From positions 62,001 to 126,000 of the forward strand of contig CAJNBX010000002.1 of assembly GCA_905221115.1 (NCBI GenBank): DNA of 64,000 nt. Direction: 5' to 3'. Numbering within the stretch: the stretch's first letter is position 1; each line of letters starts with the position of its first letter. Below are positions 55,031-64,000 of this stretch, in pieces. The DNA is from a bacterium (GTDB lineage: Bacteria; Bacillota; Bacilli; Lactobacillales; Streptococcaceae). Position numbers and translations under genes: made by a program. Below the pieces are notes generated by a model, which saw only the letters and a program-made list of their open reading frames with translations, was not told the origin of the DNA and did no database searches.

Positions 55031-55059
55031 AGTATAAACCTTTAAAATTTAAAAGTCAA
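55031..55059 (-). promoter_or_regulatory. Promoter of the M-box/mgtA transcript
   Basis: Minus strand TTGACT (55054-55059), a 17-bp spacer, TATACT (55031-55036). The predicted start lies at the 5' edge of the aptamer. Confidence 0.8.
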
Positions 55060-55079
55060 TCATTTGAGTTGTTTAACTC

Positions 55080-56141
55080 TTAAATAACTATCAACTCTTT
55101 TGGAGCTAAGGTCAACAATTCACAACCTGTCTCTGTAATCAGGATATCATCCTCGATACGAACGCCATATTTGCCTTCGATATAGATACCTGGTTCATCG
55201 GTCAAGGCCATACCCGCCTTAATAGTTTCTGTAGAAGTCTGGCTAAAGTAAGGTTCTTCATGGATGTCCAGTCCAATACCGTGACCAATACCGTGTGTAA
55301 AGTAGTCGCCATAGCCTGCTTCGATGATAATATCACGAGGAATTTTATCAAAGTCTCGGAAACCTAATCCTGCCTTAGCCTGGTCAATCAAGGCTTGGTT
55401 GGCTTTAAAAACCGTATTGTAAATCTCTGCTTGCTCGTCGCTAACATGCCCTAGATAGATAGTCCGTGTCATATCACTGACATAGTGGTCATAAAGGCAA
55501 CCGAAGTCCATTGTAATGGCTTCTCCTAGCTCCACTGGTTTGTGCATAGGATGGGCATGGGGTTTAGAAGAATTGATACCGCTAGCTAGAATCGTATCAA
55601 AAGATAAGCCAGATGCTCCCAACTCACGCATGCGGAAGTCAAGGAAGTTGGCAATCTCAATTTCAGTCTTTCCTGGCTTAATAAAGTCAAGCGCATCGCG
55701 GAAAGCTTGGTCTGAGATAGAACAAGCCTTGCGAATAGCTGCAATCTCCGCTTCATCCTTAATCATTCGAAGACCTTCGACAAACTGAGTTTGTGGAAGC
55801 AAGTCAATTCCTTCAAAGGCGGCCTGCATACGATGATAATAAGAAACTGAAATCTCATCTTCAAAACCGATTCGATACAAGCCCATGTCCTTAACAATTC
55901 CTGCAATGACAGCCAATTCATCGCGATCTGCTACGATTTCAAACCCACTGGTTTCTTGCTTGGCTGCAATGATATAGCGAGAGTCTGTCACCAAGACCTG
56001 ACGGTCACGGCTGATAAAGACTGTTCCGTTTGAGCCCCAAAAACCAGTCAAATAATAGACGTTTTTAAGGTTATTGATGATGATACCATCTAGTTCTTTT
56101 TCTTGCATTTTATCTAGAAATGCTTGTACGCGTTTATTCAT
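55080..56141 (-). CDS. M24 family Xaa-Pro peptidase
   Basis: The 353-residue protein has a creatinase-like N-terminal domain (about residues 1-130) and a pita-bread metallopeptidase domain. Metal ligands are in [19 protein letters not shown] (Asp, Asp), [15 protein letters not shown] (His), [14 protein letters not shown] (Glu) and [10 protein letters not shown] (Glu). It probably removes residues before proline, as PepP or PepQ do; the exact specificity is open. The start overlaps the uvrA stop by 8 bp, indicating translational coupling. Confidence 0.94.
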   Translation of the reverse strand: MNKRVQAFLDKMQEKELDGIIINNLKNVYYLTGFWGSNGTVFISRDRQVLVTDSRYIIAAKQETSGFEIVADRDELAVIAGIVKDMGLYRIGFEDEISVSYYHRMQAAFEGIDLLPQTQFVEGLRMIKDEAEIAAIRKACSISDQAFRDALDFIKPGKTEIEIANFLDFRMRELGASGLSFDTILASGINSSKPHAHPMHKPVELGEAITMDFGCLYDHYVSDMTRTIYLGHVSDEQAEIYNTVFKANQALIDQAKAGLGFRDFDKIPRDIIIEAGYGDYFTHGIGHGIGLDIHEEPYFSQTSTETIKAGMALTDEPGIYIEGKYGVRIEDDILITETGCELLTLAPKELIVI

Positions 56142-58965
56142 GATGTAATTTTCCTTTCAAATACTGTCCTGTGTAGCTGGCTTGGTTAGCAGCTACTTCT
56201 TCTGGAGTTCCTGTTGCGATGATGGTTCCACCGCCGACACCGCCCTCAGGTCCCAAGTCAATAATATGGTCTGCCGTCTTGATAACATCCAGATTGTGCT
56301 CAATGACAAGAACTGTATTGCCATCATCGACAAAGCGAGCTAAAACCTTAAGCAAGCGAGCGATATCCTCGGTATGAAGCCCTGTCGTCGGCTCATCCAG
56401 AATGTAGAAAGATTTTCCTGTCGATCGTTTGTGGAGTTCACTAGCCAACTTCATACGCTGGGCTTCTCCCCCAGAAAGGGTGGTAGCTGGTTGCCCTAGC
56501 GTCACATAGCCCAGTCCCACATCCTTGATGGTTTGAAGTTTGCGTTGAATCTTGGGAATGTGTTGGAAGAACTCCACCGCATCGTTGACGGTCATGTCCA
56601 AGACCTGCGAGATATTTTTTTCCTTGTAGTGAACTTCTAGGGTTTCACTGTTGTAGCGAGTTCCGTGGCAAACTTCACAAGCCACATAAACATCTGGCAA
56701 GAAGTGCATCTCAATCTTAATGATCCCGTCACCTGAGCAGGCTTCACAACGACCTCCCTTAACATTGAAACTAAAACGTCCCTTCTTGTAACCACGAATC
56801 TTAGCCTCATTTGTCTGGGCAAAAAGGTCACGTATATCGTCAAAGACTCCCGTATAGGTAGCAGGGTTAGACCTTGGCGTCCGTCCGATAGGGCTCTGAT
56901 CAATGTCAATCAAGCGGTCTACATGCTCAATCCCTGTGATGGTCTTGAATTTACCAGGCTTGTCTGAATTACGGTTGAGCTTCTGGGCAATGGCTTTTTT
57001 GAGAATGCTATTGATTAGGGTCGATTTCCCTGAGCCAGATACCCCTGTAACGGCGATAAATTTTCCTAGTGGAAAGCGAGCCGTGACATTTTGCAAGTTG
57101 TTCTCACGCGCTCCTGTCACTTCGATAAAACGACCATTTCCGACACGGCGCTCGTCTGGCACTGGAATGGCACGTTTGCCTGACAAGTACTGGCCTGTGA
57201 TAGACTTACTGTTACGAGCTACCTGTTTGGGCGTACCTGCGGCAACAATCTCCCCACCAAAAACACCTGCACCAGGACCAACGTCAATCAGATAGTCCGC
57301 TTCGCGCATGGTATCTTCATCGTGTTCCACCACGATGAGTGTATTACCCAAGTCGCGCATCTTTTTGAGACTGGCAATCAGACGGTCATTATCCCTCTGG
57401 TGAAGACCGATTGACGGCTCATCCAAAATATAGAGGACACCTGATAGGTTAGAACCAATCTGAGTTGCCAAGCGAATACGCTGACTCTCACCACCCGAAA
57501 GGGTTCCTGCTGAACGTGACAGAGTCAGATAATTAAGACCCACGTTATTGAGGAAGGTCAAGCGGTCCTTGATTTCCTTGAGAATAGGACGAGCAATAAT
57601 AGATTCATTTTCAGATAGAGTCAACTGGCTTACCAAGTCCAAGTGGTCTGCGATAGATAGGTCTGAAATTTCTCCGATATGCGGCCCTTGCTCACCACCA
57701 ACACGGACAGACAAGGCCTGGTCATTGAGACGGTAACCACGACAAGTTCCGCAGGTCAGCTCATTCATGTAAAGGCGCATCTGGGTACGAGTATAGTCGC
57801 TATTGGTTTCATGATAACGACGTTTGATATTACCAATAACTCCCTCAAAAGGAATGTCAATATCGCGCACGCCACCAAATTCATTCTCATAGTGGAAATG
57901 GAATTCCTTGCCATCTGAGCCGTAGAGAATCAAGTTCTTATCTTCTTCTGACAAGTCCTCAAAAGGCTTATCCATATCCACTCCAAAGGCCGTCATGGCC
58001 TGCTCTAGCATGTTTGGATAGTAGTTGGATGAGATAGGATTCCAAGGAGCCAAGGCTCCCTCACGTAAGGTTTTGCTGGCATCTGGCACTACCAAATCAG
58101 TATCCACCTCCAGCTTGATGCCCAAGCCATCACACTCACTACAAGAGCCAAAAGGAGCATTGAAGGAGAAGAGACGCGGCTCTAACTCTGGGACAGTAAA
58201 TCCACAAACTGGGCAGGCATAATGCTCAGAGAACAACAACTCAGAGTCGTCCATAGTGTCGATAATGACATAACCTTCTGCAATACGAAGGGCAGCCTCA
58301 ATGGAATCAAAGAGACGACTACGAATGCCCTCCTTGATAACAATACGGTCAACCACGACATCAATATTGTGTTGCTTGCTCTTGGACAACTCTGGCACTT
58401 CGGTCACATCATAGACTTCCCCATCCACACGGACACGGACATACCCATCTTTCTGAACCTTCTCGATAACACTCTTATGTTGGCCTTTTTTCTTGCGGAT
58501 GACAGGGGCCAAAATCTGCAAGCGCTGGCGTTCAGGTAACTCCAAAACCTTATCCACGATTTGTTCCACAGAAGAAGCCTTGATAGCTCCATGCCCGTTG
58601 ATACAGTAAGGCGTCCCCACACGTGCGTAGAGGAGACGCAGATAGTCATTGATTTCAGTCGTGGTTCCCACCGTCGAACGAGGATTTTTACTAGTCGTTT
58701 TCTGGTCAATGGAAATAGCTGGGCTGAGACCATCAATGGCATCTACATCTGGTTTTTCCATATTCCCCAAGAATTGGCGAGCGTAGGCTGACAAACTCTC
58801 CACATAGCGACGTTGTCCCTCCGCATAGAGGGTATCAAAGGCCAGACTGGATTTCCCTGAACCTGACAAACCTGTCACGACAACCAACTTGTCTCGCGGA
58901 ATCTCCACATCAATATTTTTTAAATTATGGGCACGCGCCCCATGAATAACAATTTTATCTTGCAT
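56134..58965 (-). CDS. uvrA: UvrABC system protein A (excinuclease)
   Basis: UvrA recognises bulky DNA lesions and loads UvrB. The 943-residue length is normal. Two ABC ATPase modules show Walker [15 protein letters not shown] and [12 protein letters not shown], and signature motifs [12 protein letters not shown] and [12 protein letters not shown]. Zinc-finger cysteines are in CPVCGF...CSEC and CEACSGDG...CEVCHG. I chose [14 protein letters not shown] at 58965. A short extension upstream is not conserved. The divergent corA promoter lies next to it. Confidence 0.98.
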   Translation of the reverse strand: MQDKIVIHGARAHNLKNIDVEIPRDKLVVVTGLSGSGKSSLAFDTLYAEGQRRYVESLSAYARQFLGNMEKPDVDAIDGLSPAISIDQKTTSKNPRSTVGTTTEINDYLRLLYARVGTPYCINGHGAIKASSVEQIVDKVLELPERQRLQILAPVIRKKKGQHKSVIEKVQKDGYVRVRVDGEVYDVTEVPELSKSKQHNIDVVVDRIVIKEGIRSRLFDSIEAALRIAEGYVIIDTMDDSELLFSEHYACPVCGFTVPELEPRLFSFNAPFGSCSECDGLGIKLEVDTDLVVPDASKTLREGALAPWNPISSNYYPNMLEQAMTAFGVDMDKPFEDLSEEDKNLILYGSDGKEFHFHYENEFGGVRDIDIPFEGVIGNIKRRYHETNSDYTRTQMRLYMNELTCGTCRGYRLNDQALSVRVGGEQGPHIGEISDLSIADHLDLVSQLTLSENESIIARPILKEIKDRLTFLNNVGLNYLTLSRSAGTLSGGESQRIRLATQIGSNLSGVLYILDEPSIGLHQRDNDRLIASLKKMRDLGNTLIVVEHDEDTMREADYLIDVGPGAGVFGGEIVAAGTPKQVARNSKSITGQYLSGKRAIPVPDERRVGNGRFIEVTGARENNLQNVTARFPLGKFIAVTGVSGSGKSTLINSILKKAIAQKLNRNSDKPGKFKTITGIEHVDRLIDIDQSPIGRTPRSNPATYTGVFDDIRDLFAQTNEAKIRGYKKGRFSFNVKGGRCEACSGDGIIKIEMHFLPDVYVACEVCHGTRYNSETLEVHYKEKNISQVLDMTVNDAVEFFQHIPKIQRKLQTIKDVGLGYVTLGQPATTLSGGEAQRMKLASELHKRSTGKSFYILDEPTTGLHTEDIARLLKVLARFVDDGNTVLVIEHNLDVIKTADHIIDLGPEGGVGGGTIIATGTPEEVAANQASYTGQYLKGKLHHE

Positions 58966-58996
58966 CTTTGTTCTTTCTAGTCCATTATTGCTTACC

Positions 58997-59052
58997 ATTA
59001 TACCAAAAAAAGTGAGATTCTATTACCCAAAAGGCTGAATTTATAGTATAAT
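58997..59052. promoter_or_regulatory. Divergent uvrA and corA promoters
   Basis: The minus strand has GGTATAAT at 58997-59004 for uvrA; the plus strand has AGTATAAT with TATAAT at 59047-59052 for corA. Both lie within a 130-bp intergenic region. Confidence 0.7.
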
Positions 59053-59096
59053 AGTACGGTGTGAAAAAATCTGAAAAATGAGAAAGGATAAGGGAT

Positions 59097-60041
59097 ATGA
59101 AACAAGTTTTTCTCTCTACAACAACTGAATTTAAAGAGATCGATACGCTTGAACCGGGTACTTGGATCAATCTCGTCAATCCGACTCAAAATGAATCACT
59201 GGAAATCGCTAACGCCTTCGATATCGATATTGCCGACCTTCGAGCACCGCTCGATGCGGAAGAAATGTCTCGTATTACGATTGAAGACGAGTACACCCTG
59301 ATTATCGTTGACGTGCCGGTCACAGAGGAAAGAAATAACCGCACCTACTACGTCACCATCCCGCTTGGTATTATCATCACTGAGGAAACCATTATCACTA
59401 CGTGTTTGGAACCATTACCAGTCCTCGATGTCTTTATCAACCGTCGATTGCGTAATTTCTATACTTTTATGCGTTCGCGTTTTATCTTCCAGATTCTCTA
59501 TCGCAATGCAGAGCTTTACCTAACAGCCCTTCGTTCGATTGACCGTAAGAGTGAACAAATCGAAAGTCAACTGCATCAATCAACTCGTAATGAAGAATTG
59601 ATTGAGCTCATGGAATTGGAAAAAACCATCGTCTATTTCAAGGCTTCCCTCAAAACAAATGAGCGTGTGATTAAGAAATTGACCAGCTCAACCAGCAATA
59701 TCAAGAAATACCTTGAGGACGAGGACCTGCTTGAAGATACCCTGATTGAAACCCAACAGGCCATCGAGATGGCAGACATTTATGGAAACGTCTTGCACTC
59801 TATGACAGAGACCTTCGCCTCTATCATTTCTAACAACCAGAACAACATCATGAAAACCTTGGCCCTTGTGACCATCGTTATGTCCATCCCAACCATGGTC
59901 TTTTCTGCCTACGGGATGAACTTTAAGGATAATGAAATCCCCCTAAACGGAGAGCCAAATGCTTTCTGGTTAATCGTCTTTATCGCCTTTGCTATGAGTG
60001 TCTCGCTCACTCTCTATCTCATCCATAAAAAATGGTTCTAA
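59097..60041 (+). CDS. corA: CorA family divalent-cation transporter
   Basis: This 314-residue membrane protein has a long N-terminal cytoplasmic alpha/beta domain and two C-terminal transmembrane helices. The family signature appears as YGMN in VFSAYGMNFKDNEIPL between them. CorA channels import Mg2+ (or Co2+/Ni2+). It complements the MgtA-type pump and M-box at 52-55 kb. The RBS is AAGGATAAGGG before ATG at 59097. Confidence 0.96.
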   Translation: MKQVFLSTTTEFKEIDTLEPGTWINLVNPTQNESLEIANAFDIDIADLRAPLDAEEMSRITIEDEYTLIIVDVPVTEERNNRTYYVTIPLGIIITEETIITTCLEPLPVLDVFINRRLRNFYTFMRSRFIFQILYRNAELYLTALRSIDRKSEQIESQLHQSTRNEELIELMELEKTIVYFKASLKTNERVIKKLTSSTSNIKKYLEDEDLLEDTLIETQQAIEMADIYGNVLHSMTETFASIISNNQNNIMKTLALVTIVMSIPTMVFSAYGMNFKDNEIPLNGEPNAFWLIVFIAFAMSVSLTLYLIHKKWF

Positions 60042-60052
60042 GAGGAGTTCCT

Positions 60053-60730
60053 ATGTCTCAGATTGATCTACAAAAATTAACAAAGAAAAACCAAGAGTTT
60101 GTCCATATCGCTACCCAACAATTCATCAAAGATGGAAAAACAGACGCTGAAATCAAAACTATTTTTGAGGAAGTTATTCCCCAAATCCTTGAGGAACAAT
60201 CTAAAGGTACGACTGCTCGTTCCCTCTATGGCGCACCGACCCATTGGGCTCATAGTTTCACTGTCAAGGAACAATATGAAAAAGAGCATCCAAAGGAAAA
60301 TGATGATCCAAAACTCATGATTATGGACTCAGCTCTTTTCATCACTAGCCTCTTTGCTCTCGTCAGCGCCCTCACAACCTTCTTCTCAGCAGAGCAAGCT
60401 TTCGGCTATGGATTGATTACCCTCCTCTTAGTTGGACTGGTTGGTGGATTTGCCTTCTACTTGATGTACTACTTTGTTTACCAATATTATGGACCAGATA
60501 TGGACCGCAGTCAACGTCCACCTTTCTGGAAATCTGTACTAGTTATCCTAGCATCTATGTTCCTTTGGTTGCTTGTCTTCTTTGCAACAAGCTTCCTACC
60601 AGCTAGCCTTAACCCAGTACTTGCTCCAGTGCCACTGGCTATTATCGGAGCAGTCCTCCTAGCCCTTCGCTTCTATCTAAAGAAACGCTTGAACATCCGC
60701 AGCGCAAGTGCAGGACCAACACGTTATTAA
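60053..60730 (+). CDS. DUF1129 family membrane protein
   Basis: This 225-residue protein begins MSQIDLQKLTKKNQEFVHIA, with an amphipathic N-terminal region of about 85 residues and four transmembrane segments. I chose ATG at 60053 because GAGGAG lies 5-10 nt upstream; it follows corA by 11 bp. The conserved N-terminal block KLTKKNQEFVHIATQQF fits DUF1129. Function is unknown. Its coupling to corA suggests a membrane or ion-related role. Confidence 0.85.
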   Translation: MSQIDLQKLTKKNQEFVHIATQQFIKDGKTDAEIKTIFEEVIPQILEEQSKGTTARSLYGAPTHWAHSFTVKEQYEKEHPKENDDPKLMIMDSALFITSLFALVSALTTFFSAEQAFGYGLITLLLVGLVGGFAFYLMYYFVYQYYGPDMDRSQRPPFWKSVLVILASMFLWLLVFFATSFLPASLNPVLAPVPLAIIGAVLLALRFYLKKRLNIRSASAGPTRY

Positions 60731-60741
60731 AAAGAATGATA

Positions 60742-60769
60742 AAAGCAACTGCTGGTGCGGTTGCTTTTT
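60742..60769 (+). terminator. Terminator after corA-DUF1129
   Basis: AAAGCAAC-TGCTGGTGCG-GTTGCTTT followed by TTC. Confidence 0.85.
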
Positions 60770-60847
60770 CACTTACTTTTTTGATTTTAAAGTATTCTTC
60801 TGACATACCACATAGCTCTATCTAATCTTTTGTGATAAAATAGGCTC

Positions 60848-60952
60848 ATACTCAATGAAAATCAAAGAGCAAACTAGGAAGCTAGCCGCAGGCTGTACTT
60901 GAGTACGGCAAGGCAAAGCTGACGTGGTTTGAATTTGATTTTCGAAGAGTAT
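60848..60952. repeat. BOX element (boxA-boxC type)
   Basis: About 105 bp from ATACTCAATGAAAATCAAAG to CGAAGAGTAT, nearly identical to the copy at 12293-12400. Middle part GTACTTGAGTACGGCAAGGC contains the segment recognised by standard BOX primers. It lies directly upstream of the S66 peptidase gene. Confidence 0.9.
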
Positions 60953-60977
60953 CAATCTATTTCTAGGAGGATGGGAT

Positions 60978-62009
60978 ATGATTTCTACTATTGGTATTGT
61001 TAGTTTATCTAGTGGCATTATTGGAGAGGACTTTGTCAAACACGAAGTGGACTTAGGTGTCCAACGTCTCAAGAACCTGGGACTCAATCCTATCTTTTTG
61101 TCCCATTCGCAAAAAGGATTAGACTTTATCAAGAACCATCCTGAAGCACGTGCAGAGGATTTGATTCATGCCTTTTCTGATGATAGCATGGACATGATCC
61201 TATGTGCCATCGGTGGAGACGATACCTATCGCTTACTACCTTATCTTTTTGAAAATGACCAACTACAAAAGGTTATCAAACAAAAGATTTTTCTTGGCTT
61301 CTCGGATACAACCATGAACCATCTCATGTTGCATAAACTAGGAATCAAGACTTTTTATGGTCAATCCTTCTTAGCAGACATTTGTGAATTAGACAAAGAA
61401 ATGCTAGCCTATAGCCTTCACTACTTTAAAGAATTGATTGAGACGGGAAGAATCTCAGAAATCCGCCCTAGTGACGTTTGGTATGATGAAAGGACTGACT
61501 TCAGTCCCAAGGCTCTGGGGACACCTCGTGTCAGTCATGCAAATACCGGTTTTGAGTTGTTGCAAGGAAATGCCCAGTTCGAGGGAAAAATCCTCGGTGG
61601 TTGCCTCGAATCCCTCTACGATATCTTTGACAATTCTCGATACGCAGATAGCACGGAGCTCTGCCAAAAATACAAACTTTTCCCCGACTTGTCAGACTGG
61701 GAAGGAAAAATCCTCTTACTAGAAACAAGCGAAGAAAAGCCTGAGCCGAAAGACTTCAAAAAGATGTTGCAAACTTTAAAGAACACTGGTATATTCGAGG
61801 CCATCAGTGGACTCCTGGTCGGAAAACCTATGGATGAAACTTTCTATGACGACTATAAAGAGGCACTATTGGATACCATAGACAGTAATATCCCGATTCT
61901 CTATAATCTGAATGTCGGCCACGCAACTCCAAGAGCCATTGTACCCTTCGGAATCCATGCTCATGTAGATGCACAGGAACAAGTCATTCGCTTTGACTAT
62001 AACAAATAA
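60978..62009 (+). CDS. S66 family LD-carboxypeptidase-like protein (MccF type)
   Basis: This 343-residue serine peptidase family protein has the nucleophile Ser109 in LGFSDTTMNH, the elbow typical of S66. The family includes LD-carboxypeptidases, which recycle peptidoglycan, and MccF-type self-immunity peptidases that cleave microcin C-like peptide-nucleotides. Segment ILGGCLESLYDIFD carries a candidate Glu, and GHATPRAIVPFGIHA the His. This branch looks closer to MccF than LdcA, but immunity function is not proven. The RBS is AGGAGGATGGGAT; BOX lies 25 bp upstream. Confidence 0.88.
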   Translation: MISTIGIVSLSSGIIGEDFVKHEVDLGVQRLKNLGLNPIFLSHSQKGLDFIKNHPEARAEDLIHAFSDDSMDMILCAIGGDDTYRLLPYLFENDQLQKVIKQKIFLGFSDTTMNHLMLHKLGIKTFYGQSFLADICELDKEMLAYSLHYFKELIETGRISEIRPSDVWYDERTDFSPKALGTPRVSHANTGFELLQGNAQFEGKILGGCLESLYDIFDNSRYADSTELCQKYKLFPDLSDWEGKILLLETSEEKPEPKDFKKMLQTLKNTGIFEAISGLLVGKPMDETFYDDYKEALLDTIDSNIPILYNLNVGHATPRAIVPFGIHAHVDAQEQVIRFDYNK

Positions 62010-62069
62010 AGCTGGGAAAAGTTTCTCATCTTTTTCTATATTCTCAGATATGCTAGTTACCTGTACACA

Positions 62070-62633
62070 CTAATGACCGCTTTTCCACTCACAATCGTTC
62101 TCGTGGTCATCAACTAGTCCTGCTGCTTGTAAAAAAGACAAGACGGCGACTGGGCCTGTGAACTTGAAGCCTCGTTTTTTAAGATCTTTGGCTAATTTCT
62201 CAGACAAAGCGGTTTTAGCTGGGGCTTGGCGGTAATCGGGAACATCGTTAACGATCGTTTTCCCCTCAACAAAAGACCAAAGATAGGCATCAAAAGAGCC
62301 ATATTCTGCCTGTAACCGTAGAAAGGCTTGGGCGTTAGCGCGTGTAGCGAAAATCTTGGCCCTATTTCGAATGATGGCTGGATTCTCCAGCAAGTCTTCC
62401 AGTTCGGTGTCGGTCATCTCTGCGACCGCTTGAATTTGATAGCCATGAAAGGCTTCTCGGAAAGCTTGGCGTTTGTTGAGTACCGTTTCCCAAGACAGGC
62501 CTGCCTGATAGGTTTCCATACACAACAATTCAAACAATGCTTGGTCATCATGGAGGGGCTGACCCCACTCCTCATCATGATAGGCAATGTAGAGCGGATT
62601 GGTCATCTTGACCCACGAACAACGTTTTGTCAT
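62070..62633 (-). CDS. tag: DNA-3-methyladenine glycosylase I
   Basis: Tag removes 3-methyladenine from alkylated DNA. The 187-residue protein begins MTKRCSWVKMTNPLYIAYHD and carries the zinc ligands Cys5 and a His-rich C-terminus (CEWKSGH) plus YHDEEWGQPLHDD, the family block. SWETVLNKRQAFREAF is also typical. It is 9 bp after ruvA and may be co-transcribed. Confidence 0.95.
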   Translation of the reverse strand: MTKRCSWVKMTNPLYIAYHDEEWGQPLHDDQALFELLCMETYQAGLSWETVLNKRQAFREAFHGYQIQAVAEMTDTELEDLLENPAIIRNRAKIFATRANAQAFLRLQAEYGSFDAYLWSFVEGKTIVNDVPDYRQAPAKTALSEKLAKDLKKRGFKFTGPVAVLSFLQAAGLVDDHENDCEWKSGH

Positions 62634-62642
62634 GCTCTACTC

Positions 62643-63236
62643 CTATTTGACCAACATTTTAAGGGCCGACTTGATATAGTTCTCAGCTGTATCTGTCGTT
62701 CCTTCAAAGAATTTCTTGATTTTCTTGAGTTCGGTTGCCTTGTAGCCCAGAGCCAGCATGGCTTCCATAGCTTCCTCCAATTCTTGATTTTCAGCGCTTG
62801 CTTGCACTGCCACCTTAGCAGGAAGATCATCTCCTGCAACTACTACCTTGCCTTCCAAGTCCAGCACCATCTGCTGGGCTGTTTTCTTACCAATTTTAGG
62901 GAACTTAGTCAAGTAGGTGATGTTCTTGGTTTCAATGGCTTGAACCAAGCCAACATTGTCATCAGCAGCGATAATAGCAAGAGCTGACACAGGACCAATC
63001 CCAGAAACCGAAATCAGACTAAGAAAGAGCTTTTTCTCATCTTCTGAGCGAAATCCATAAAGCAGATGGGCATCCTCACGCACAACCTGATGCACATAAA
63101 TTTGAGCTTCTTGGTTAACCTGACCTGAATAGGCATAAGGATTGGCCACATGCAAAATATAACCAATACCGTTGGTTTCAAGAACAATGTATTTGGCAGT
63201 AATTTTGGTAATGATTCCTTTTAAATATTCGTACAT
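62643..63236 (-). CDS. ruvA: Holliday junction branch migration protein RuvA
   Basis: RuvA binds the Holliday junction and recruits RuvB. The 197-residue protein has an N-terminal OB domain ([20 protein letters not shown]), two HhH motifs ([13 protein letters not shown] and [16 protein letters not shown]), and a C-terminal RuvB-binding domain. It is not linked to ruvB at 10 kb. The adjacent tag gene continues the DNA-repair theme. Confidence 0.97.
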   Translation of the reverse strand: MYEYLKGIITKITAKYIVLETNGIGYILHVANPYAYSGQVNQEAQIYVHQVVREDAHLLYGFRSEDEKKLFLSLISVSGIGPVSALAIIAADDNVGLVQAIETKNITYLTKFPKIGKKTAQQMVLDLEGKVVVAGDDLPAKVAVQASAENQELEEAMEAMLALGYKATELKKIKKFFEGTTDTAENYIKSALKMLVK

Positions 63237-63348
63237 AATTTTCCTTCTCTCTTAATTTGCCTATCTAGTATATCATATTTTCTGTAGCCGAGGAGCGAGA
63301 ATCGATTATCACAAATACAGTATATCAAAAATAATCTGTGTTTATCTG

Positions 63349-63377
63349 TTGACATATTTAAAATTAAGTACTATAAT
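63349..63377 (+). promoter_or_regulatory. Promoter of the FMN riboswitch/rib operon
   Basis: TTGACA (63349-63354), a 17-bp spacer and TATAAT (63372-63377), a perfect consensus promoter. The aptamer begins about 20 nt downstream. Confidence 0.93.
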
Positions 63378-63396
63378 CATCTGTAATTGAATAACT

Positions 63397-63503
63397 ATCT
63401 TCAGGGCAGGGTGTAATTCCCTACCGGTGGTATAGCCCACGAGCCGAAAGGCATGATTTGGTGAAATTCCAAAGCCGACAGTATAGTCTGGATGAAAGAA
63501 GAT
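63397..63503 (+). ncRNA. FMN riboswitch (RFN element)
   Basis: Conserved blocks appear in order: TCTTCAGGGCAGGGTG, ATTCCCTACCGGTGGTATAG, CCCACGAGCC, TGATTTGGTGAAATTCCAAA, GCCGACAGTATAGTCTGGAT and GAAAGAAGA. It binds FMN and controls the rib operon. Confidence 0.97.
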
Positions 63504-63529
63504 GAAAGTATATTTGTGCTTTTTGCGTG

Positions 63530-63566
63530 CTCTGAAATGATTACTTGTCATTTCAGAGTATTTTTG
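63530..63566 (+). terminator. Expression-platform terminator of the FMN riboswitch
   Basis: CTCTGAAATGA-TTACTTG-TCATTTCAGAG followed by TATTTTTG; an 11-bp perfect stem between the aptamer and ribD. Confidence 0.95.
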
Positions 63567-63640
63567 TTAATCGCATAAGTTTTCTTTTGTATGCCTTGAG
63601 TAGTCCCCTATTCAAGGTATATTTTTTTGGAGGTAGTGAG

Positions 63641-64000
63641 ATGAGCGATTCAAAATATATGAAATTAGCAATAAAACTGGCACAAAAAGGGGCTGGTTAC
63701 GTCAATCCCAATCCTATGGTCGGCGCAGTTATTGTAAAAGATAATCATATTATCGGACAAGGTTATCATGAGTTTTTTGGTGGCCCACATGCTGAGAGAA
63801 ATGCTCTTAAAAACTGTAGAGAATCCCCTGTCGGAGCGACGCTTTATGTAACACTTGAACCCTGTTGTCACTTCGGGAAAACACCTCCCTGTATAGATGC
63901 TATAATCGATAGTGGTATTACGAGAGTAGTCGTTGGAAGCCTAGACTGTAATCCTATTGTGTCCGGAAAAGGAATAAAAATACTTGAGGAAAATAATCTT
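63641..64000 (+). CDS. ribD: Riboflavin biosynthesis deaminase/reductase RibD, N-terminal part
   Basis: The gene continues beyond the window. The 120 codons seen are the pyrimidine deaminase domain: PNPMVGAVIVKDNHIIGQGY, the zinc His/Glu in GGPHAERNALKN, and zinc cysteines in LEPCCHFGKTPPCIDAII. The reductase domain would follow. ATG at 63641 follows TTGGAGGTAGTGAG. It is the first gene of the rib operon controlled by the FMN riboswitch. Confidence 0.97.
   Translation, partial: MSDSKYMKLAIKLAQKGAGYVNPNPMVGAVIVKDNHIIGQGYHEFFGGPHAERNALKNCRESPVGATLYVTLEPCCHFGKTPPCIDAIIDSGITRVVVGSLDCNPIVSGKGIKILEENNL

Overview
This is a low-GC Gram-positive chromosome from a mitis-group Streptococcus (S. pneumoniae, S. 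mitis or S. pseudopneumoniae). The signs are BOX-type repeats, CiaR-driven csRNA genes, a ComX box (TACGAATA) in front of competence-induced genes, an L17 downstream element, and the gene order ribD-ruvA-tag-corA-uvrA ... nrdD-nrdG-S10/spc/alpha operon ... leuS-ruvB-uppS-cdsA-rseP-proS-glmS. Nearly everything between 1 and 59 kb is on the minus strand. As I remember pneumococcal reference genomes, iron-transport, PTS and pyruvate-formate-lyase-like genes lie between leuS and the phosphoglycerate mutase gene; here the two are adjacent, which hints at a non-pneumococcal relative or a deletion.

Layout. 1-9.3 kb: partial luciferase-like oxidoreductase, glmS (promoter flanked by NagR-like boxes), a family 1 phospho-glycosidase, then proS-rseP-cdsA-uppS. 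9.4-13.25 kb: regulatory RNA and toxin island. Three CiaR-type csRNA genes flank the nucleotidyltransferase/ruvB pair and three tandem copies of an Fst-type (type I) toxin-antitoxin module. The third toxin gene is broken by a BOX insertion. 13.25-19.5 kb: two acetyltransferases, a LytTR regulator/DUF3021/ABC transporter operon with a 21-bp-period operator, and a MarR/thioesterase-like pair with matching operators. 19.6-25 kb: leuS, a histidine phosphatase, a fourth and longer csRNA, UPF0210 and ACT genes. 25-39.9 kb: rplQ back to rpsJ, the complete S10-spc-alpha cluster with its own promoter, leader and 3' L17 element. 39.9-44.2 kb: anaerobic ribonucleotide reductase operon, invaded by a frameshifted IS200 element. 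44.2-49.4 kb: ComX-controlled small ORF plus membrane protein, cardiolipin synthase, a lipoprotein, folC. 49.4-51.9 kb: a palindrome array, ireB-ruvX-DUF1292, a YehR-like lipoprotein, spxA. 52-55 kb: P-type Mg2+ ATPase behind an M-box riboswitch and a short leader ORF with mutually exclusive hairpins. 55-64 kb: M24 peptidase-uvrA, divergent corA, a DUF1129 protein, a BOX element, an S66 peptidase, tag, ruvA, and an FMN riboswitch driving ribD, which runs off the window.

How the parts work together. Housekeeping operons (translation, envelope precursor synthesis, DNA repair) are interspersed with signal-responsive units: CiaR (csRNAs), ComX (the 45-kb operon), Mg2+ (M-box), FMN (ribD), probably NagR (glmS), NrdR (nrdD) and self-regulating MarR and LytTR units. 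The most unusual stretch is 11.1-13.25 kb. There, type I toxin modules, csRNA terminators and a BOX repeat have been shuffled together, so that an exact empty site and filled site for the BOX element can be read within one locus.
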